From Ailurus styani (lineage: Eukaryota; Chordata; Mammalia; Carnivora; Ailuridae), in the NCBI GenBank assembly GCA_002007465.1, contig LNAC01000231.1, forward strand, positions 262,494 through 326,493: 64,000 nt of DNA, read 5' to 3'. Shown in pieces: positions 35,700 to 48,288 of the stretch. The notes beneath the pieces were generated by a model. That model saw nothing but the letters and a program-made list of their open reading frames with translations. It was not told the DNA's origin and ran no database searches. Numbering within the stretch: the first letter of the stretch is position 1; the number at the start of each line of letters is the position of its first letter. The position numbers were made by a program, and so were the translations under genes.

Positions 35700-35895
35700 T
35701 AAGATCTTTATAATTCTCTCTCACATTGAGTAAATAGGTAGACCTTCACTTGCATTCATGGGTATTTTGTTAAAATGGGTCACTAGAAGTGAAATTATTA
35801 GGTCATATGGTACAATTGTCTTTGAATTACTGAAAAATATTTACAAATTGCCTTTCAGAAAGTTTGGACTTATTTATTCTCCCACCAAAGCCCTA
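35700..35895 (-). mobile_element. Old L1-like fragment, antisense
   Basis: AATTATTAGGTCATATGGTA and AATTGCCTTTCAGAAAGTTT, then TCTCCCACCAAAGCCC, parallel the reversed L1 segment also seen at 40475-40570. Confidence 0.5.
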
Positions 35896-36058
35896 TTTTA
35901 CTAACTGCTCCAACACAAAAATTATCATTTTTACACTATTAATATGTGTTTATTTTACTCTATTCCTCCTACATAGTCCCTATTTTACTGTAGTCCCTAT
36001 TTTGCTATACTCCTCCAACCCCAAAATTTTCACTTTTACACTATTAGTATGTGTCTAT
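35891..36058. repeat. Imperfect tandem duplication, 104-base period
   Basis: 35891-35954 and 35995-36058 are about 80% alike by eye. Both start CCCTATTTT and both include TTTACACTATTA then TATGTGT. Confidence 0.8.
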
Positions 36059-37507
36059 TAAAATGATATTTTTACAATACATACTAATGCCTCAGTTATT
36101 ACAACAAAATGACTTCTGTCATTGAGACCTAAATCAAGGTGATCAGTAAACCAATTCCAATTTAGAGGAATTTAATTTCATTCTACTTTTGGAGTAGCCT
36201 TTAACAACCAATATAGATCAAATGCCTACTGTGTACAGGACACCAGTTACACAGCCATCTATTCTTTCCTCTAAAAAGACCACAAATATTTTGCTGGGTC
36301 TTGGAATTGTTATTCTTGGCACTAGAAATGATCAAATGCAGCACAGGTAAAGCAACATACTTAGCGCTTGTTATGTCTTTAACTCTTGTTGAGAAGATGA
36401 TAGCACATAAAAGAGGAGATATAAGCTATTTGATGGCAGGGATATGGTTTGTTCAATGTCATATAGCCAGAAACTAGAATAGGGTTGGGGACATATCAGA
36501 CATAACATGTGCACATAAATATTTGTTAAATGAGAAGAAAGAAACAAGTTCATTTCAAATTGGTTGCATGTTGGGAGACTCTGGGAGCATGGCCAACACT
36601 GGAACACCTGGGATGGGATTGATCGTTGTACTGATCCAGCCAAAGTCTTTAGTGTCAAAAGGAAAAGACATGCACAGATTGCCCTTGAAGAACGAGGATA
36701 CCCAGTAGCAAGAGAATAAAATGTTTAAGTTGAGCACAATTGGACACATTACACCTTCACCACACTCATGTTAGAGCAGACTCAGAAAAACATTTTCAAC
36801 TTCTAAGGTATTGGTGAGTAATGTGTATTTTATACAAGATTTTTGGTGGAGATGGAGAAGAGAGCTGTATTTCACTCACCACAGCTCACTTACTCACCCC
36901 CTTGTTAGACATCGTGGCTCTCATCCCTATCCGCTGCCAATGACCAGGTCTCTCTTTTCTTCCTCACCTTCTCTCCACAGAGCCTCTAAAAATGCCCAAT
37001 ATGCCAGTCAGGTTCTGACCACAGCGAATATACACCAGCAATCAAAATAAAATCCTTATTGTTACTTGAACAACTAACCTTTGTTCTCCTGACATGTCCA
37101 ACAAGTATCAACCCAAACTCTCCCAGATGACTTTGCAAAATCTTTACTTCGTCAAAATACATTGAATCTCTTCTCAGGGTCAAATTTTGCTGCTGGAAAG
37201 GAAATGCTCTGTGTATGTTTTGGAGCAATTTGCTCTAACAACTTTCTGCAATGACAAGCATTTCCATTTCCATGTTCTATGAACATTTCTAGATCAGTGC
37301 TGTCCTGTACAGTAGGCACTAGCTACATGTGGCTATTGAGCTCTTGAATATACCTACAGTGATTTAGGCACTGAATTTTTTTTTAATTTAATTTAAACTA
37401 GTGGTGACTGTACTAGGCAATGTAGGTCTCGGGTTTTCCTTTCCATTTACAAGAGAAAAATAGTACCATCTGCAGATATTATAATTCCCAATCATGCTGA
37501 GGTGGTA
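36059..37507. other. Flank with one old repeat
   Basis: 37290-37430 (CAGTGCTGTCCTGTACAGTA, CTACATGTGGCTATTGAGC) matches the repeat type at 17990 in the same orientation. No exon was recognised. Confidence 0.45.
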
Positions 37508-37701
37508 TTTTAAAAAAGATTTTACTTATTTACTTGTCAGAGAAAGAGAGAGCACAAGCAAGCAGAGTGGCAGGCAGAGGCAGAGGGAGAAGCAGGCTCC
37601 CTGCTGAGCAAGGAGCCCGATCTGGGACTCCATCCCAGGATGCTGGGATCCTGACTTGAGCCAAAGGCAGCTGCTTAACCAACTGAGCCACCCAGGTGTC
37701 C
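37508..37701 (-). mobile_element. CAN-SINE, antisense (left of a pair)
   Basis: AAAAAAGATTTTACTTATTT begins it and CTGAGCCACCCAGGTGTCC ends it. Only about 10 bases separate it from the next SINE. Confidence 0.92.
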
Positions 37702-37711
37702 TTGAAGAGGT

Positions 37712-37919
37712 ATTTTTTTAAAGATTTATTTATTAATTTTCGAGAGAGATCCTGAGAGAGAAAGAGAGCATGCACACGCATGAGTGGGGGGAGGGGCAGA
37801 GGGAGAGAGGCAGGGTCCCCACTGAGCCCCACGCAGGGATCGATATCAGGACCCTGAAATCATGACCCTGAGCCAAAATTGAGAGTCATGCTTAACCGAC
37901 TGAGCCACCCAGGTGTCCC
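37712..37919 (-). mobile_element. CAN-SINE, antisense (right of a pair)
   Basis: TTTTTTTAAAGATTTATTTA begins it and GAGCCACCCAGGTGTCCC ends it. It differs enough from its neighbour to be a separate insertion and not a tandem copy. Confidence 0.92.
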
Positions 37920-39219
37920 AATCAGGCTGTTTTAAGTTATTATCAGGATAGAAATGTCTGTTCACAAAAAGAAGTGTTAGAAGTAAAGGACATGCTTCCC
38001 TCCATGGTCATCACTAAATCCGATGTCCCCAGTTCTCTGGTAATCCACTGTTTGATTGCACTGGGAAATCAGAGGATTAAAAAACCCATCAGTTCCATAG
38101 TAACAGATGGAGATATACCAACCGGACCCTGACTTGGTGTGGGGGGAAACATGTTCTCTGCCATGGCGTGTATGAACACACTGGCCACTGAGCAACCTTG
38201 AAGTGGCTTGTGAAGAGTCATTTCTCATCATATACTACATTCTTCAGAGGACTGTAAAATAAGCAAAGCCTAAGTGGGAATAGGAATGGAGCCCAGCCCA
38301 GTTTGCTGGAACTCAGGATGAACCAAAGGAGAAAATGTATAGAAAACCCAGAGATTGTCATCTAGCCCGGCATGTACACACACTGCGCGAACTTTGTTCA
38401 GTTGTATACGACGTGCTGGTGTTTTTATTTTCTTTCATATAAAAAATGTAGCTTCTATCTTGGAGCTATGACTGAAATTTAATTTCTTTTTCCTTTCATG
38501 AGTGTCTAGGATCAACAACTCTTAAATGTGGAACTGTCCTGGCCATGCTTTTTAAAAAAAATCACAGAAATTTGTTATCTGGAAACTAGCTCCTCTTTCC
38601 CTTCCCTTTAAAGCCCTCTTGATCCTCCCCTGAATAACTAACACCATGTTTTCAGACCATGAGGAGCACTTTAGTAGCAGTGTAGTACAAACGATCAGCT
38701 TCCAATTGGATTAACGGAGTCATGGAAAAACTGCATAGGAATTGGACGAGGGATTGCATACTGTATTACGTAACTATTTTTATGGTCACTGTGGCTTTCG
38801 CCACCATGTATCATTCAATATCTGGAATGGGTTGAGGACGTAAATTAGCTCCGAGAATAATTTAGGTTTTAACTTGTTGGTTCCTGAGGAGACTGTCAAA
38901 TATATTTGATCCCATTGTAATAACTACCCTCTTTGCTTTCCCCAAAAATGTTTTATAACATTTTCTTAATTTGCTCTTATAGTCTTTTTAGATTAGATAT
39001 TTTCAGTCTTTTATTTGACACTAAAAAAGAATTTTAGTAAATTAAGATTGATATAGGAGCTATCAAGTTGGACTTGCAGTTTCTTTTCTAGCAATACGAA
39101 GGAGTCAGCAAGTCTTGTAATGAGGATGTAAGTGGTACCTGGTTGTAAATTATAGGCATCTCTTTCTAGGAAAGTACTGTAATAAGATGACTAAGATGCT
39201 AATAGAATGAAGGCTGGCA
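37920..39219. other. Flank, nothing identified
   Basis: Unique sequence. No repeat or exon recognised. Confidence 0.4.
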
Positions 39220-39732
39220 CTAGGCAGAAAAATTAGTGTTTGGTGTCTTTAAAACTTCTGAAAAAATGCTGAGGTTTTTCTGATTACCAGAATGGTACAA
39301 TATGTTAAGCACCGCATACAACACACCACTGTTGATGTTGTTAATAAGTACATTGACACAGGTATTGCTTATAGACTGATATAAGGACCAAGGTGGGTTT
39401 TCTGACCCTTTGGGTAGCATCCTTCTGCTGTGGAATGTTATATTTATTTGATCCAGTAAGTGACTACTGCTTTCCACTTCTTTACTCCATCCTTCTGTAC
39501 CAGGTTTTTGAGCAAGATTATTCTTTCGAAAGTAGATTAATGTCTGCTTCTGGTCTTGGCAAATTCCAAGAAGATTTTTGCCAAAGCCAGTACCAGATCT
39601 CAGCCACCATGGAAAATTCCAGTCGTAAAGGAGGATGTTAGCACCAAGAGCAGAACTACAAACAAGTTGCCTTTGACAGTCTAGGCTATCAAAGCCACTG
39701 GTAGATTTGGCACAAATCCAATTGTCTTCCAT
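39220..39732 (-). pseudogene. Unassigned antisense open frame, possible retrocopy remnant
   Basis: A 170-codon frame on the minus strand begins MEDNWICAKSTSGFDSLD and ends LKTPNTNFSA. Upstream the same frame continues past one TAA (39749-39751) for at least 28 more codons. An AATAAA lies about 200 bases past the stop on the minus strand. I recognise no parent gene and see no poly(A) or target-site duplication, so a chance frame in ordinary DNA is also possible. Confidence 0.25.
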
Positions 39733-39849
39733 ATTAACAGCTGCATTTTACCTAGAATGGGCAGTCATCATAGGTGTTTCTGTAGGTATAGGACCTTCTA
39801 AAGACCTTGGTTTGTCTCCCTGTTTCAGTCCCATGAAAAGGATAATCTA

Positions 39850-39955
39850 CTGGGCATGAAGACTGCTTAAGATCTTCTTCCTTCCTATCCCCCTAATGCT
39901 TCTCCCCTAACCTCTAAATAATATAATAAATATAATAATAAAATTCAAGTTATCA
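39850..39955 (+). mobile_element. CAN-SINE 3' fragment, sense, diverged
   Basis: GGGCATGAAGACTGCTTAAG, a pyrimidine-rich tract and an AATATAATAAATA tail resemble the 3' half of the SINE at 34237. Confidence 0.5.
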
Positions 39956-40019
39956 GGAATAAAACTAAACAATTATGTGTAAAACTTGTAAAACTATATT
40001 GACATATATTAAAAAGGCA

Positions 40020-41200
40020 CTGAAAAATTACTCCATCCCCCGCACCTTCCCTCCAGCAACCCTCAGTTTGTTTCCTGTATTTTAGAAATTCTTATGGTTT
40101 GCCTCCTTCTCTGTCTTTACCTTATTTTATTTTTCCTTCATTTTGCTTATGTTCATGGTTTTTTTTTCCTTAAATTCCACATACGAGTGAAATTGTATGG
40201 TATTTGTCTTTCTCTGACTGGCTTATTTCATTCAGTACAATACACCTAGTTCTATCCATGTTATTGCAAAGAGCAAGATTTCATTCTTTTTGATGGCTCA
40301 GTAATATTCCATTGTTTATATATACCACATCTTCTTTTTCCATTCATCAGTTGATGGACATTTGAACTTTTTTCATATTATGGTTATAGTGGACATTGCT
40401 GCTGTAAACATTGGGGCATATGTGCCCCTTCAAATCACCACTTTTTTATCCTTTGGATAAATACCTAGCAGTACAATTGCTGGGTAATAAGGTAGTTCTA
40501 TTTTTAACTTTTTGAAGAACCTCCACACTGTTTTCCAGAGTGGCCGCACCAGTTTGCATTCCCACCAACAGTGTGAGAAGGTTCTCCATATCCTGCCCAC
40601 CCTCTGTTGTTTCCTGAGTTGTTAATTTTAGCCATTCTGACCACAGAATTTGTATTTCCCTGATGAGTGATGTGGAGCGTTTTTTCATTTGTCTGTTAGC
40701 CATTTCTATGTTATCTTTGGAGAAATGTCAGTTCATGTCTTCTACTCATTTCTTAATTGGATGTTTTATTTTAGGGTTGTTGAGTGTGATAAGTTCTTTA
40801 TAGATTTTTGATACTAGCCCCTTCTCTGATATGTCATTTGCAAGTATCTTCTCCTATTCCACAGGTTTCCTTTTAGTTTTGTTGATTGTTTCCTATGCTG
40901 TGTGGAAACTTTTTATCTTTTTTATAAAATATATTTTATTTATTTATTTGAGAGAGCGTGCACAAGGGAGAGAACACAATAGGGGGAGTGGCAGAGGGAG
41001 AGGGGGAAGTGGGCTCTCTTTTGAGCAGGGAGCCCAATGGAGGGCTTGATCCTAGGACCCCATGGTCATGACCTGAGTCAAAAGCAGATGCTTAACCGAC
41101 TGAGCTGCCCAGGCCCTCCAGAAACTTTTTCTCTTGATGAGGTCCCAATAGTTCATTTTTGCTTTTGTTTTCCTTGCCTCTGGGGATGTGTCTAGAAAGA
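40020..41200 (-). mobile_element. L1 3' region, antisense, split by a SINE
   Basis: CTCAGTTTGTTTCCTGTATT, CAGTTGATGGACATTTGAAC, CACACTGTTTTCCAGAGTGG and CCCAATAGTTCATTTTTGC follow the reversed L1 order for about 1 kb. The CAN-SINE at 40920-41120 interrupts it. Confidence 0.9.
40920..41120 (-). mobile_element. CAN-SINE, antisense, inside an L1
   Basis: The reversed tail and GGGCTTGATCCTAGGACCCC are present. GAAACTTTTTATCTT / GAAACTTTTTCTCTT (one mismatch) flank it at 40905-40919 and 41121-41135. Both elements are antisense. Confidence 0.93.
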
Positions 41201-41307
41201 TAAATAATACAATGTGAAGTTATTTGCAGTTTATATAAATACAAAGGAATAGTGTTTGAATATAGGAAACATTTGTACATTTGAGTAAGAAAATACAAGT
41301 AACTCAG

Positions 41308-41434
41308 GGACATATAGGTGACTTAGCTGGTTATAGCTCAGCTCAGGTCAGGTCTTGATCTCAAGGTTGTGAGTTCAAGTCCTGCACTGGGCTCCACACT
41401 GGGCATACTTAAAAAAAAAGGAAAAGAAAAAGGA
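41308..41434 (+). mobile_element. Short-type CAN-SINE, sense
   Basis: GATCTCAAGGTTGTGAGTTC and a poly(A)/GAAAAG tail are present. AAGAAAATACAAGTAAC repeats perfectly at 41287-41303 and 41435-41451 (17 bp). Confidence 0.9.
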
Positions 41435-42370
41435 AAGAAAATACAAGTAACCCAACAAAAAAAATGAACAAAGAATATAAAGTGGAAGTTAAGAAAAAGA
41501 AAAGAAAGTCAATATACCTGTGAAAAGATATCCAACCATATTAGAAATAAAAAAATAATTTTAAATAGATATAAAACATAACTTCTTACTAAATGAGTAA
41601 ATGCCTAAAATAAAAATTTGATATAATCAAAGTCTATTTTCAATTTTGCTTGACGTAGCCAAACAGCACATCGATGTCAATTTGCACTTCCATTAGCAAC
41701 ACATGAGAGTGATTCCATCCCCACAACCTGGCCAACAGTTATTCTTCTCCATTTTCCTTTAATTGTACTCTTTGGAGAATGATGTTGAGAGCCTGCACAA
41801 GACATTGCACATGTTTAATTGAAGTTCTCTAATGACTAAATTTATGAGGTTGATGAAAATAGGATTTCCAAATGGAAATACTTGGTGACTGGGCATATGA
41901 AGTTAAGTCTCAGGTAGCCTATTTCAAAGAGCATTTCTAATGTTGTCTGTGAATCTAAAGTTAATAATGAATGATCAAACTATTATAATAAAAGAGGTCT
42001 GTCATAATTTGAAAACTTACTAGTGTTATTAACTCACTGGAGATTCTAATCCTTTGGAATTTCTGTTCCAATATAGCTTCAAAATATTATGGCACAAACA
42101 AGGTAGACTATATGTCATATTGTTTAAAATAAACAGGTGAAATTCATCATCATCATGTGAAGCTCAGTCATCATCATGTGATTCTCTTTTTCTATGAGGA
42201 CAAATATATTGCTTGGTCCTATGAAGCCAGGCTTAAACACACTTCGATTTTTACAGAATGTATTTGTATAAATGAAATATAATGAAGTATAAAGACTTGG
42301 GTACTTTTCTTATCACTTATAAAATCTGAACTGAATTTGATTTGATAATTTTATGAAGGTTTAAATGAAA

Positions 42371-42371
<1 letters not shown>

Positions 42372-42402
<31 letters not shown>
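42372..42402. repeat. (GT)n microsatellite
   Basis: About 15 uninterrupted GT units. Confidence 0.97.
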
Positions 42403-42405
<3 letters not shown>

Positions 42406-42659
42406 GTAGTAGTGGAAAGGATTGGATAAGTGGTACAAAGTTTTGACTTTGTCATTTGAACTCGTCATATGAATTCATTTTCATGGTTATTAACTAATAC
42501 TTTTCCTACAAATGAGTTCTTCTTGTCACAAAGGAAATTGTTATTTATTGACTTATATGTCTGAAAAATCTAGAACAATGCTGGCTTCAGGTAAGGCTTA
42601 AAATCATAGCTCAACATTTAGTTTATTGTTCTCTATTTTCTCATCTGCTTCCTTGTGGA

Positions 42660-42870
42660 GGCTCCGTTCTTGTCAGGTTTCACCTCATGTCTCCTATTTG
42701 GTTGTACTTCTTCCTTGTTAGACACAGTGGGACAGAGCAAGGATGTTTCTTTTCCAGAAATCTCTGGTCTTATTGGCTCATGTTGTGTCTTGAACCAATC
42801 ACTGTGGCCAGAGCAATGGGGTGCGTGGTTTGGCATAAGACAATCTGAGTTCACCACTGGAGAATAGGGG
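42660..42870. repeat. Old interspersed repeat (family not assigned)
   Basis: AACCAATCACTGTGGCCAGA with AATGGGG after it is a mammal-wide repeat signature I know but cannot name. 59274-59295 shares CACTGTGGCCAGAG and ATGGGG. Confidence 0.4.
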
Positions 42871-43979
42871 AGTTGAAGAAAAGTGTCAGCATCCTTGAAA
42901 CTCATGAGCTACTTGGTGGAAATAGAATATAAGAATGAAAACTGGGTTTCTGTAAATAAGTTTAAACAGCAAATATGTAGCCTACCTAGGAAAGGGAGCT
43001 ACAGGTTAGTTGTAAACATAAAGTAAACATAAATGAAACAATGAATGGACAATATGGTATTATAAAATGATACTACACATTGGTAATAATTGTTTAATTA
43101 CAAAATGCACAATAATAGAGGAACAGAAGGAATTACCAAAAAAAAAATCCCCAGAACATTCTATTGTGGTTTTCTATCATCAGAAAATGCCCCAAATATT
43201 TATTAAACACCCACTCTGTGCCAGGACCTGTGTTAAGTTCTGTCACTTTCTCATAAAGTCATTGCTCTCTGTTACCTTAAGATTGAGATAACACCCACCC
43301 TCTCTCCTACTTAGAATCAAAGAAACTATGTGTAAAAGTGTTAACTGTTGTGTCACTACTATATATCACAAAATTTGTAAACTTTACAGTCATAAGCTTC
43401 AATGTCTTTACTTATGCTCTTTCTTTTACCCAAAGTATTTACTTCTTAGTTCAACAAAATCCTATTTCAAAACTGAACTAAGAGATAATTTCTATGAAAC
43501 CTTCTTAAGCATCTATCATTTTCCCAACTGAGACAGATTCAATTGCCCACTCTGCATTACACTTTGTTCTTACCCATATTCTAATAATTAACATATGGCT
43601 AGAGATGTGCTATTTGCAAAGCATTTCCAAGTTCATCAAAACAATTGATTTCATAATTCTCTGGAAGGAAATATTATAACGGATCTCATTTTGTGCTGGA
43701 GTGCTGAAAAACACTACCAAACCTTCAGAGATCACATAGTCCCAATGCTCCATTGTTACATGTTACAGAGCATTGAAATGAAGGAAAACAGACTAATTTT
43801 TATGAAGCAAGTATAATTTAACACTTAACCCTAAGAAGGACAGTACAAAAAGAGAAAATTGTAACCCAATGTGACTTATGAATATTGATGCACAGGTTCT
43901 AGATATTAGCAAAAACAATCCAAAAACACATTTAAAAAATACAACACAACCAAGTAAAATTTAGCTGAGGAATACAAGG

Positions 43980-44790
43980 TTGTTTCAAAAGCTGATGATT
44001 TACTAGTATAATATGCCATTAAAAATTTTTAAAAAGAAAAATTGTATCATTACGTCCATAGATGTTTTAAAAAAACTCTAGAAAACCATTAACACCTTTT
44101 CCTGATAAAAATAGTCAAAAAATAGGATTTGATAAATACCTTCTTAAGATGACAAAATACACATTCCTTAGTCCCAAAGCCAGCATCTTACTTAAGGGGA
44201 AACACTAAAGAAGAGGAATCAAGAGAAGTTGGCTACTGTTTCCATTGCCATCAACATTGTGCCAGCAACATCAGTCAAACAATTGGATGAGAGAAATCAG
44301 AGGTATAAGAATTGGAGAAGAAATAAATTTACCTCTATTTGCACATGTTACAATCTTATACCCAGAAAACCCTAGACAACTAATGATAAACTCAAACAAT
44401 CAAAGAATTTAGTAATGTAGCAGGCTATAAAATTAACACATAGAAATCAATAGCAATTATTTATAAAAATGACAGGTAGAGAAGACATTATTAGGGAAAA
44501 CCTCATTTACATTAGCAACAAAGAAGATAAAATACTTAGGAATAGATTTAACAATACATGTTCAAAACCTATATGAGCAAAACTTTAAACAGCCCTGAAA
44601 GAGGTAAATGTAGGCTTGAACAAGTGGAGAAACATTCTTATTCTTGGATGGTAAGGCTCACCATCATGAAAATGTCAGTCCCCTGTGTAAATTCATAAAT
44701 CGAATTCAATCTCAATAAAATATATCAATAAACTTCATGTATACAAATAAACATGCAGGATATTAAACTATAAATTAGTGATCAGAGTTG
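43980..44790 (+). mobile_element. Old L1 ORF2 fragment, sense
   Basis: AAGGTTGTTTCAAAAGCTGA, ACAATCTTATACCCAGAAAA, CCTAGACAACTAATGATAAA and ATACTTAGGAATAGATTTAA follow L1 ORF2 order. All frames are broken. Confidence 0.8.
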
Positions 44791-44856
44791 CTTCTTTTTT
44801 CCCCAGAAGCATAGGTTAGTAATTCTGAAATTTCTTTTATATATTCTAGGATTGAA

Positions 44857-44860
44857 TACA

Positions 44861-44890
<30 letters not shown>
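44857..44890. repeat. (CATA)n microsatellite
   Basis: About eight ACAT units with no interruption. Confidence 0.95.
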
Positions 44891-44893
<3 letters not shown>

Positions 44894-45228
44894 TTTTGAT
44901 AGCAAAAGCCAGATTTCTCACTGTTGTAGAAGATAATGATAAATACAGAAGGGAAATGATAAAATAAACCCTGACGTGTGGGACTGGAACTGTAGATATC
45001 AGCGTGAACTCATGGGGACATAGATAGACAGATATGAATGGATACAGCTATGTATGGGTCTGCATATGTGCATGTCTTGTGCATATAAATGCACACTGTA
45101 TCTATATATGATATACAAAACTGTGCATGCATGTGTGTGTGTATATCTCCCAGTTCTATCCTCTAAGATGACTAGAAGCAATGAAACTACAATAGCAATG
45201 AGTACACTTAGCACCAGATCTTGTTTTC

Positions 45229-45405
45229 ATTATTTTTTTTTAAAGATTTTATTTTGAATTAGAGAGACCAGGAGCAGCGGGGAGAGAGAGAAGCAGACTC
45301 CTGGCTGAACAGGGAGCCCAAAGTGGGGCTCGATCCCAGGACCCTAAGATCATGACTTGAGCCAAAGGCAGAAGCTCAACCAACTGAGCCATCCAGGTGT
45401 TCCTT
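45229..45405 (-). mobile_element. CAN-SINE, antisense, shortened middle
   Basis: TTTTTTTTTAAAGATTTTAT begins it and CTGAGCCATCCAGGTGTTCC ends it. AGATCTTGTTTTC repeats perfectly at 45216-45228 and 45406-45418. Confidence 0.95.
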
Positions 45406-45662
45406 AGATCTTGTTTTCTAAATACTATTCTTCACTAAAAGAAAACAGTGTTCCATGGGAGAATGGTTGATTAAGGGCTGGATCAGAGAAAGAGTAAGGT
45501 AAGCCTGAAACATTTTGTGGTGCCAAAATATAAGAAAGTAGCCAAAAGAGGATGGGGACATCAAAAAAGACAAAAGAGGAGCCTGAAGGGGCTCCCACTG
45601 TCAAAATCCAGGACAACTTGACTCTCAAAATAAAGATAATAAATTTAAGGATTATACACTCT

Positions 45663-45866
45663 TTTTTTAAAAAAAATATTTCATTTATTTATTTGACAGA
45701 GAGAGACAGAGACAGAGCACAAGCAGGGGGAGTGGCAGAGGGAGAAAGGGAGAAGCAGGCTCCCGCTGAACAGAGAGCTTAATGCGGGGCTTGATCCCAG
45801 GACCCTGGGATCATGACCTGAACCGAAGGCAGCCACTTAACCCACTGAGGCACCCAGGCGCCCCTG
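45663..45866 (-). mobile_element. CAN-SINE, antisense
   Basis: ATATTTCATTTATTTATTTG starts it and GCACCCAGGCGCCCC ends it. GGATTATACACTCT repeats perfectly at 45649-45662 and 45867-45880. Confidence 0.95.
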
Positions 45867-46099
45867 GGATTATACACTCTGAATAAAATAAGATTCCATG
45901 AGTAAAACCAACCAACAAACAAGCAAGCAAACTGGGAAAAAAAGCTAAACTCTTGTTTACAGGGGAAAGCCAACTCATAAATCTAGAAGGATTGATAGAA
46001 TTTTTAAATTGCCATTGGCAGCCATCATAAATATAATTGATTCATCTACTTTAAGTAGAAATAGATATCCCCACAAGATCTTTCTTTAATTGCAAAAGG

Positions 46100-46422
46100 T
46101 AAAATATAATTAAAATAGAGAAAACTGGCAGATACCACCTTAGACAAATGATCCAAATTAACATTCCTAGTAATGGGACTAATTAATAGCATGTACCTCC
46201 TTTATGATGCACTAGGAAGAACCCAGCGTCACTTCTGTGGCATTCTTGCCATACATGAATAATCTGGATCTAATCTTAAGGGTACAAGTGACAAACCCAA
46301 AAGTTAGATACATTCTACAAAATAACTGGGCTGCATCTTTCAAAAATGCCAATTTCATAAAATTCAAAGAAACACCCAGAAATGTTTCCAGATTAAAGGA
46401 GATTTAAAAGACATGATATGGG
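46100..46422 (+). repeat. Old repeat, left part, host of an L1 insertion
   Basis: CACCCAGAAATGTTTCCAGA and AAAAGACATGATATGGG continue at 49027 with TCTTTTGTTATAAAGAACGT. Together they resemble a mammal-wide repeat with the order GAGACATGACAACTAAATGC ... GGACATTATTGGGACAATTG. The family is not assigned. Confidence 0.55.
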
Positions 46423-47570
46423 CAGTTTGGCAGTGAAAAGAAACAAAAGGCATTTAAATTGAAAAGGAAGAAATAAAATTATCACTATTTGTGGAGACAA
46501 GATTTTAAATCTAGAAAAACCTAAGGACTTCACCAAAAATTCATTGGAATTAATCAACGAATGCAGTAAAGTTGTAAGGTACAAAATACATATACAAAAA
46601 TCTATTGTATTTTTATATCCTAACAATGAACTATCAGAAGGAGAAATTAAGAAAACAAATCCCCTTTATGATTGCATCAAAAAGAATAAAATATCCAGGA
46701 ATAAATTTAACCAAGTTGGTGAAAGTAATGTACACTGAAAGACCGGTATACTACAAGACAGTGAGGAAAGAATTAGAAGACACACATAAATGGAAAGATA
46801 TGCCATTCTCATGATTTGAAAGAATTAATATTGTTAAAACGTTGATATTACCCAAAGCAATCTACAGATTCAATGCAATTCTTATCAAAATTCCAATGGT
46901 ATTTCTCACAGAAATGTAACAATATAAAATTTGTGTGGAACTGCAGTAGATCCCACATAGTGAAAGCAATCCTGGGGTGGAGGGGTGGAGCTGGAGGCAT
47001 CACATTGGCTGATTTAAAACTATACTAAAAAGTTATAGTATTCAAAACAGTATGGTATTCACATAAAAACAGATACATAGATTAACGGAACAGAATAGGG
47101 CACCCAGAAATAAACCCATGCATATGTGGTCAATGAATTTACTACAAAGGAGCCAAGAATACACAACGGGGTAAGAATGGCTTCTTTAATAAATGGTTTC
47201 GAGAAAATTGGACAGCCACATGCAAAAGAATGAAACTAGATCACTATCAAGCACCTTAAAAATTAACTCAAAATGGATTAAAAGACTTGAAATGTAAGAC
47301 CTGAAACCATAAACCTCCTAGAAGAAAACATAGGTGGTAATCTCCTTGACATTGGTCTTAGTGATATTTTGTTGGATCCGGCTCCAGAAAAAGCAAGGAT
47401 AAACAAATGGGATTGCATCAGACTAAAAAGTTTCTTCACAGAGAAGGAAACAATCAACAGAATAAAAAGGCAACCTACAGAATGGGGAAAAGATATCTGT
47501 AAATCATATATCCAACTAGGGGTTAATATCCAAAATATATGAAGAACTCATACAGCTCAGTATTTTTTTT

Positions 47571-47758
47571 TAAAGATTTTATTTATTTATTTCACAGCGG
47601 GAGAGAGATCACAAGGAGGCAGAGAGGCAGGCAGAGAGAGAGGGGGAAGCAGGCTCCCCGCTGAGCAGGGAGCCCGATGCGGGCCTCGATCCCAGGACCC
47701 TGGGATCATGACCTGAGCCGAAAGCAGAGGCTTTAACCCACTGAGCCACCCAGGCGCC
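47571..47758 (-). mobile_element. CAN-SINE, antisense, inside the L1
   Basis: It carries the mustelid-type GGCTTTAACCCACTGAGCCA and is close to the copy at 34678. CTCAGTATTTTTTT and CTCAATATTTTTTT flank it (from 47556 and from 47759). Confidence 0.95.
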
Positions 47759-48288
47759 CTCAATATTTTTTTAAAAAAGCCATCTGATTAAAAAATTGTC
47801 AGAGGATCTGAATAGACATTTTCCCAGAGAAGATATACAGATGGCCAACAGATACATTTAAAAATACTCAATATCACTAATTATTAGGGAAACACAAATT
47901 GAAACCACAATGAGATATCACCTCACACCTGGAATGGCTATTATCAAAAAGAGAAGAAATAACAAGAGTTGCAGAGAAAAGGGAATTCCCTTCATGTATT
48001 ATTGAGGGGAATGTAAGTTGATGTGGTCACTATGGCAAACAGTATGGAGTTTCCTCAAAAAATTAAAAATGTAAATAACATATGGCCTAGCAATTCCACT
48101 TCTAGGTATTTATCTGAAGAGAACAAAAGCAGTAATTTGAGATCTATGCCCTTTGTGTTTATTGCGGTATTCTTACAGTAGCCAAGATATGGAAACAATC
48201 AAGTGTCCATTGATAGATGAATGGATAAAGAAGATATGGTATACATGTACAATAGGATATCACTCAGCTATAGAAAAGAATGAGATTT

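Larger units (their letters stand above)
41452..43979. other. Flank with microsatellite and one old repeat
   Basis: It holds the (GT)n at 42372-42402, an unassigned old repeat at about 42660-42870 and, near 43195, TTTATTAAACACCCACTCTG of an old interspersed repeat. The open frames on both strands near 42650-42900 fall inside the old repeat and are not taken as genes. Confidence 0.45.
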
